A DNA stretch of 64,000 bases from Euryodendron excelsum (Eukaryota > Streptophyta > Magnoliopsida > Ericales > Pentaphylacaceae). A program made the translations under genes and the position numbers. Within the stretch, counting starts at the first letter, position 1. Every line of letters begins with the position of its first letter. The notes below the pieces were generated by a model, which made no database searches, was not told where the DNA came from, and was given only the letters and a program-made list of their open reading frames with translations. This document shows positions 60,205 through 64,000 of the stretch, in pieces. The stretch is from assembly GCA_033060915.1 (NCBI GenBank), contig CM065381.1, positions 32,085,836 through 32,149,835 of the forward strand, given 5' to 3'.

Positions 60205-60385
60205 AAAAGAGTTGACTCATGCCTTAAAAGAGTCGACCCCTGGACTCTGGAATTAGCCCTAGATGTCCTCTGTTGAAAAGAGTCGACTCCTCTTCCAAAA
60301 GAGTCGACTCATTTGAACAGAGAGCTCAGAAAGCTTTCTTCGCTCAAAAGAGTCGACCCTTTTAAGCCATGAGTCGACTCATTTA
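60205..60385. repeat. AGTCGAC motif cluster between pol and third ORF
   Basis: Six copies of GAGTCGACTC, GAGTCGACCC or GAGTTGACTC, mostly after AAAA. The same motif type as in the LTR, here just before the start of the third ORF. Confidence 0.85.
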
Positions 60386-60584
60386 AGCCAAAATTGCTTT
60401 AAAACTGTAAAACTCCTGCTTTGTTCGAATCATTTCAAAACTTTCGTTTTCTCTCTTTTCTCTCATGATCAACCGTCACCTCCACTTCTAACCACCAAAA
60501 AACTCTCTCTCAATTCTTACCTAACCTATATTTGATCATCCTAGAGCTTTCCTAACTTTCTTCAACCGCCATTTTCAACCTTCC

Positions 60585-62184
60585 ATGGCTCCAAAATCTG
60601 CTCTATCGAAGAAGGGTAAGAAAACCCTAAAAGAACCGACTCCCAAATCCAAAAGAGGAACGAAGAGAATGACAAAAGGGGAGTCTTCTAAGCTTTCAAA
60701 AAGGAGAAAAGGGAGGCAAATTGAGGAGGAGGAAGATGAATTTCTCGATAAAACCATCTACTTCGAGAAGAAATCCAACCGAGATAAGTATGAAAAAATC
60801 TTCTCTTCTAAAGTTATTTTAAATGGAAGATGGATAGATTATGCATTCTTTGCCAAAGAAAAGTTTGCATTTGAACCTAAATTTGAAATCCTTGGTTGGA
60901 AATCCATCACCCTGTTAAAGGATGATGTATACCTTGAAATTGTGGGACAATTCTATGCACATGTAGAAAAGGTAGCTGGGGATGTTAATGTGATTAGTTA
61001 TGTGAAGGGTGAAACCATTACACTCACTAAAGTAGCGATTTGTCAGATTTTGAGAATTGGTAGTAGTGGGCAAATGGACAAGAAAGATGTTAGTAGAAAC
61101 TGCATTGTCTGCATTATTGGGAAGGGAGATTACTGATGATTCATTCCAACCCATGGCCAATGAGTTGCCTTTGGAACTGAGATTGGTGCATCACTTTATC
61201 TGTCATATTCTCATTCCTAAAGGTGGCAAGTTTGACTACATCACTGAAAGGGAATTGTTTTTCCTTTGGGCTTCTTTGACAGACACCAAAATTGATTTGC
61301 CTGAATTCATCCTAGAGCACATTGTCAAGGCTTCAAGAACCAAAGTTAGCCTACCCTATGAGATTCTCTTGACCAAAGTTTTCAAGCACTTTAACATAGA
61401 CTTAAGGGGTGAGAAACAGAGAACCCCTGATCCAAATTCTGATGAGTATAATCAGAAAACTTTATCAAGAATGGGCTATCACTTCAACCCACAGAGCAAG
61501 TCCTGGACCCCTAAAAAGGAGAAACACATTAACAATGGAAATCCTAGAATTGAATCTATTGAAAGAGGTGAATCTTCCAGTGCTATACCAAAGAGTGGTG
61601 AACCCTTTAGACCTGCCCCTTCTAGTTCTCCAAGGGAACTCTTCCCCACGAGCATTATTCCAAGTGGTCAATCTGTGGATATGTCTATTTTGATGAGCAT
61701 GGTAAGATATTTGAAGAGGCATCAAGAAGAGATGTTCACCAAATTAGATAAGAAAATTGATAATGGGGCTACCAGGTTATTCTTTGTTGAGAAAAAGGTA
61801 AGGGAATTGAGCAAGGCTTTTGTGTCTGAAGGAAACAAAATAAGGGAGAAAAATGCCAATGACATTGCTCTTTCCACCGAGCATATTGGTAAATATATGA
61901 AGAAGTTGGTTAGAGACCAATACTAGCCTCTCTTCCCTTCAGCAGCAGAATTTACAGCAGAAGATTCCAGCACAGATGAGTTGGAAGGATCTAGTGGAAG
62001 GGAGCATACCTCTTCTCAGCCATCACCTGCAAACCCCTCTGATCCCTCTGACCAAACTCCTTCTAAGCCCTTTGTTGCATCTCACAAATATGGCCTAAGA
62101 TAAAGACCTTCAAGCAGCAAGTTTTCAAACACTGCTGATGATCCAGTTGATCTCTCTCAAACCCCTTCTCCCAAAAGAAAATGA
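60585..62184 (+). pseudogene. Envelope-like third ORF of Copia element 3
   Basis: Starts MAPKSALSKKGKK: a very basic, Lys-rich N-terminus, then an acidic run. The first frame ends at 61,136; a frameshift between about 61,060 and 61,105 leads to the core (MANELPLELRLVHHFICHIL, ELFFLWASLTDTKID, TLSRMGYHF), a Ser/Pro linker and a coiled coil (about 61,700-61,900). Stops at 61,924 (TAG) and 62,101 (TAA) interrupt a Ser/Asp/Pro tail ending SPKRK at 62,184. It parallels the minus-strand copy at 52,162-53,510. Family members are called envelope-like or putative plant transposon protein. I see no convincing membrane segment, so a true envelope role is doubtful. Confidence 0.78.
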
Positions 62185-63380
62185 AGACCTCTGCCTCTGA
62201 ACTTCCTATCTTCTGTTTTTGAACACGTCATTTTCTAAAGCAATATGTAATATTTTGTGGATGGTTCTCTTTGTTAAACTCACTCAATATTTCTTTATGA
62301 AGGAATGATGTGTCTTGGATCTCATTGTCTTAACATTGCTATTTTATTTGTGAATGTTGAATGAGTGATTGCTTTAACTGCCTTAATCAATGTCCTCCTG
62401 ATCAACATCATTTTATTCTATTTTTGTTATTGTATCTGTCTATTTTTCTCCATTTATTACTCCTTGTTATGATTTGACAAAAAGGGAAGAAATCACTCCT
62501 TAATGCATTACCAGGTATAAGAAACATATTTCTCTTTAACCTTCATTTTATTTTTTGATACTAGTTGAATACAATGAATTATTCTCTAGTACTAAATGAG
62601 TGTAAAGAAATTATATTGCTATAAGGCATCAACTGCAAAAGAAAGGGGCAACATTAGTTTGATGTGAAAAGGGGAAGCATGAATGGACTGCAATAAGGCA
62701 CGAACATTCTAAGCTTCCAAGTGACTACATGCCCTGATCATTTGAATTTCCAAGTGAATAAATGCCCTGATCATCTGAGTTCGAGATTACTTGTTCCGAA
62801 TTTGAATCATAATCTGGAGCATTTGTTTGATGAGAAAAGGGAAGCATGAATATAATGTAGTGGAGCATGAACAATGCAGCACCAAATGAAATGGATAAAG
62901 CACGAATTTCCAGATGCCTACATGCCCTAAACAATAGAGTTAGAATTTGTTTTACCTTGAATCGAAAACTACTCTAAGGCACAAAGTACAAAAGCAAGGG
63001 GGAGCAAATGCTTGGTATGAAAATCTCACTTTCTCCATATTTCTCATTTCAAATATGACACCTTATTGATCTTCTTAGAATTTTAAGCATATTGTCTATA
63101 CTCATAAAGGTTCCTTTGTATGCCATATCAAAGAAAACTCGTTCATTAAGGGGGAGAGATATTTTTTTTTTCTCTAGACTATGAATCCACCTTTTCCATT
63201 CTATATTTGTATTCCATTTTTGTTGTCCCTTTTTGAATGATTAACAAAAAGGGAGAGAAATACTTTATCTGAAAAATATATGAAAGCATCATGCCTCTCA
63301 TACATTTTAATCCTTATGTTTTATGTTGAGCTTAATTGCATATATTTTTAAGGTTTTGTCATCATCAAAAAGGGAGAGAT
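62185..63380 (+). other. Noncoding region with multiplied polypurine tracts
   Basis: Between the third ORF and the 3' LTR purine tracts recur: AAAAAGGGAAGAAA (about 62,479), AAAGAAAGGGG (62,638), AAAAGGGGAAGC (62,667), AGAAAAGGGAAGC (62,832), AAGCAAGGGGGAGC (62,992), AAGGGGGAGAGA (63,149), AAAAAGGGAGAG (63,246) and the last, AAAAAGGGAGAGAT (63,367-63,380), next to the LTR. A phrase with CATGCCCT recurs too. Repeated polypurine tracts are a described mark of Sireviruses. Confidence 0.8.
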
Positions 63381-64000
63381 TGTTGTGTTAATGCCATAAT
63401 TTTGATAATAACAAAACATGGTTTAATGATTTAATAATTCTACTTAGTGTGCAGATTAATTATTAATTAGATATTGACTTGAAGCTTATCATAATGGAGG
63501 ACTTGTGATACAAATATTAGAAAGAAGGTTGGTAAGCATGAAGGCATGGCATTTTCAACAAGTGGAGATCTTATAAGAGAATGAAGAAAATGAATGTCAC
63601 GGAAGAAGAATGAAAATGCTCAAAGTCTTGATTGAAAAGATTGGAGACTTTAAAAACTTGAAGATATCTTGCAAGAATAGAAGAAGAAGAGACCGACTCA
63701 AAGACATGGAAGCTTTCTTAAAAGATTTGAAGATGTCTTGAAGGTATGGAAGAAATCACAAGACTTGAAAAGTTTTCTTGGAAGAGTTGTTGAAGTCTAT
63801 GAAGAAGTTATATTGATTGAAGAATTCTAGAAGAATAGAAAATGAAGATGTTCAGAGAAGAATAGAAAATCAGTTGAAGAAATGAAGATCTTAAGTCTTG
63901 GAAGCTCTCTTGAAGATTTTGAAGAAGACTTGGATCAATAGATGAAACAATGATGATGGAAGAGCTTTACAAGTAATTAAAATAGAGTTAATTCATCTAG
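63381..64000 (+). repeat. 3' LTR of Copia element 3, first 620 bp
   Basis: Starts TGTTGTGTTAATGCC directly after the last polypurine tract and aligns with 53,708-54,335. The remaining 1 kb lies outside the window. Confidence 0.92.

Larger units (their letters stand above)
53708..64000 (+). mobile_element. Copia element 3 (Sirevirus-like), nearly complete but dead
   Basis: Order on the plus strand: 5' LTR (53,708-55,369), primer-binding site, gag, protease, integrase, reverse transcriptase/RNase H, envelope-like third ORF, repeated polypurine tracts and 3' LTR (from 63,381, cut by the window end). Protease-integrase-RT order defines Copia. Long gag with two zinc knuckles, a third ORF after pol and multiple polypurine tracts point to the Sirevirus (SIRE/Maximus) lineage. 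It is inserted in element 2; flank ATATA (53,703-53,707) should recur after its 3' LTR. At least fourteen stops and several frameshifts disable it. Confidence 0.9.

Noticed and set aside
1..64000. A new defence, CRISPR or biosynthetic system
   Set aside because: No prokaryote-type operon, spacer array or gene cluster is present; the unusual signals are explained by plant transposons.

Overview
This window looks like nuclear DNA of a dicot plant. It is AT-rich, has introns and long GA/CT microsatellites, holds two ordinary plant genes on the left, and is otherwise filled with plant transposon debris. No species can be named from the sequence. I found no intact tRNA gene, CRISPR array or bacterial-type operon.

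Left part (1-14,400). A decayed Copia retrotransposon on the minus strand enters from the left edge: a broken gag, a degenerate primer-binding site and a 1.25 kb LTR ending at 3235. A two-exon gene for an organelle-type pentatricopeptide-repeat (PPR) protein follows at 3945-7696 (+). Its promoter has a site II motif and a telo-box, and its intron starts with a long CT tract. Next is a gene for a membrane-anchored RING E3 ubiquitin ligase of the RMA/RNF5 type (10,598-11,386, minus), with a predicted 2.9 kb intron in its 5' UTR.

Middle part (14,400-43,300). This is gene-poor and carries many small transposable elements. Several can be defined by terminal inverted repeats plus target-site duplications (TSDs): a Mutator-like foldback element (16,456-17,217), a Tip100-like hAT element (19,688-20,539), two inverted copies of one hAT MITE family (20,553-21,013 and 24,850-25,382), a TRIM-like mini-retrotransposon near 35.3-35.8 kb and two Au-type SINEs. 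A piece of plastid-type 23S rRNA gene lies at about 29,190-29,408. A possible first exon of an unknown minus-strand gene lies at 42.16-42.56 kb.

Right part (43,300-64,000). This is a nest of retrotransposons. An LTR with leader (43,305-44,793) is interrupted by a minus-strand Copia element, of which the 3' LTR and an envelope-like third ORF are visible. That LTR is itself split by a 4.57 kb Ty3/gypsy-type solo LTR (45,263-49,830). A plus-strand, Sirevirus-like Copia element starts at 53,708 and runs past the right edge, with 5' LTR, gag, protease, integrase, reverse transcriptase/RNase H, a third envelope-like ORF, repeated polypurine tracts and the start of its 3' LTR. All its reading frames are broken, most often by C-to-T or G-to-A type stop codons, so it cannot make its own proteins.
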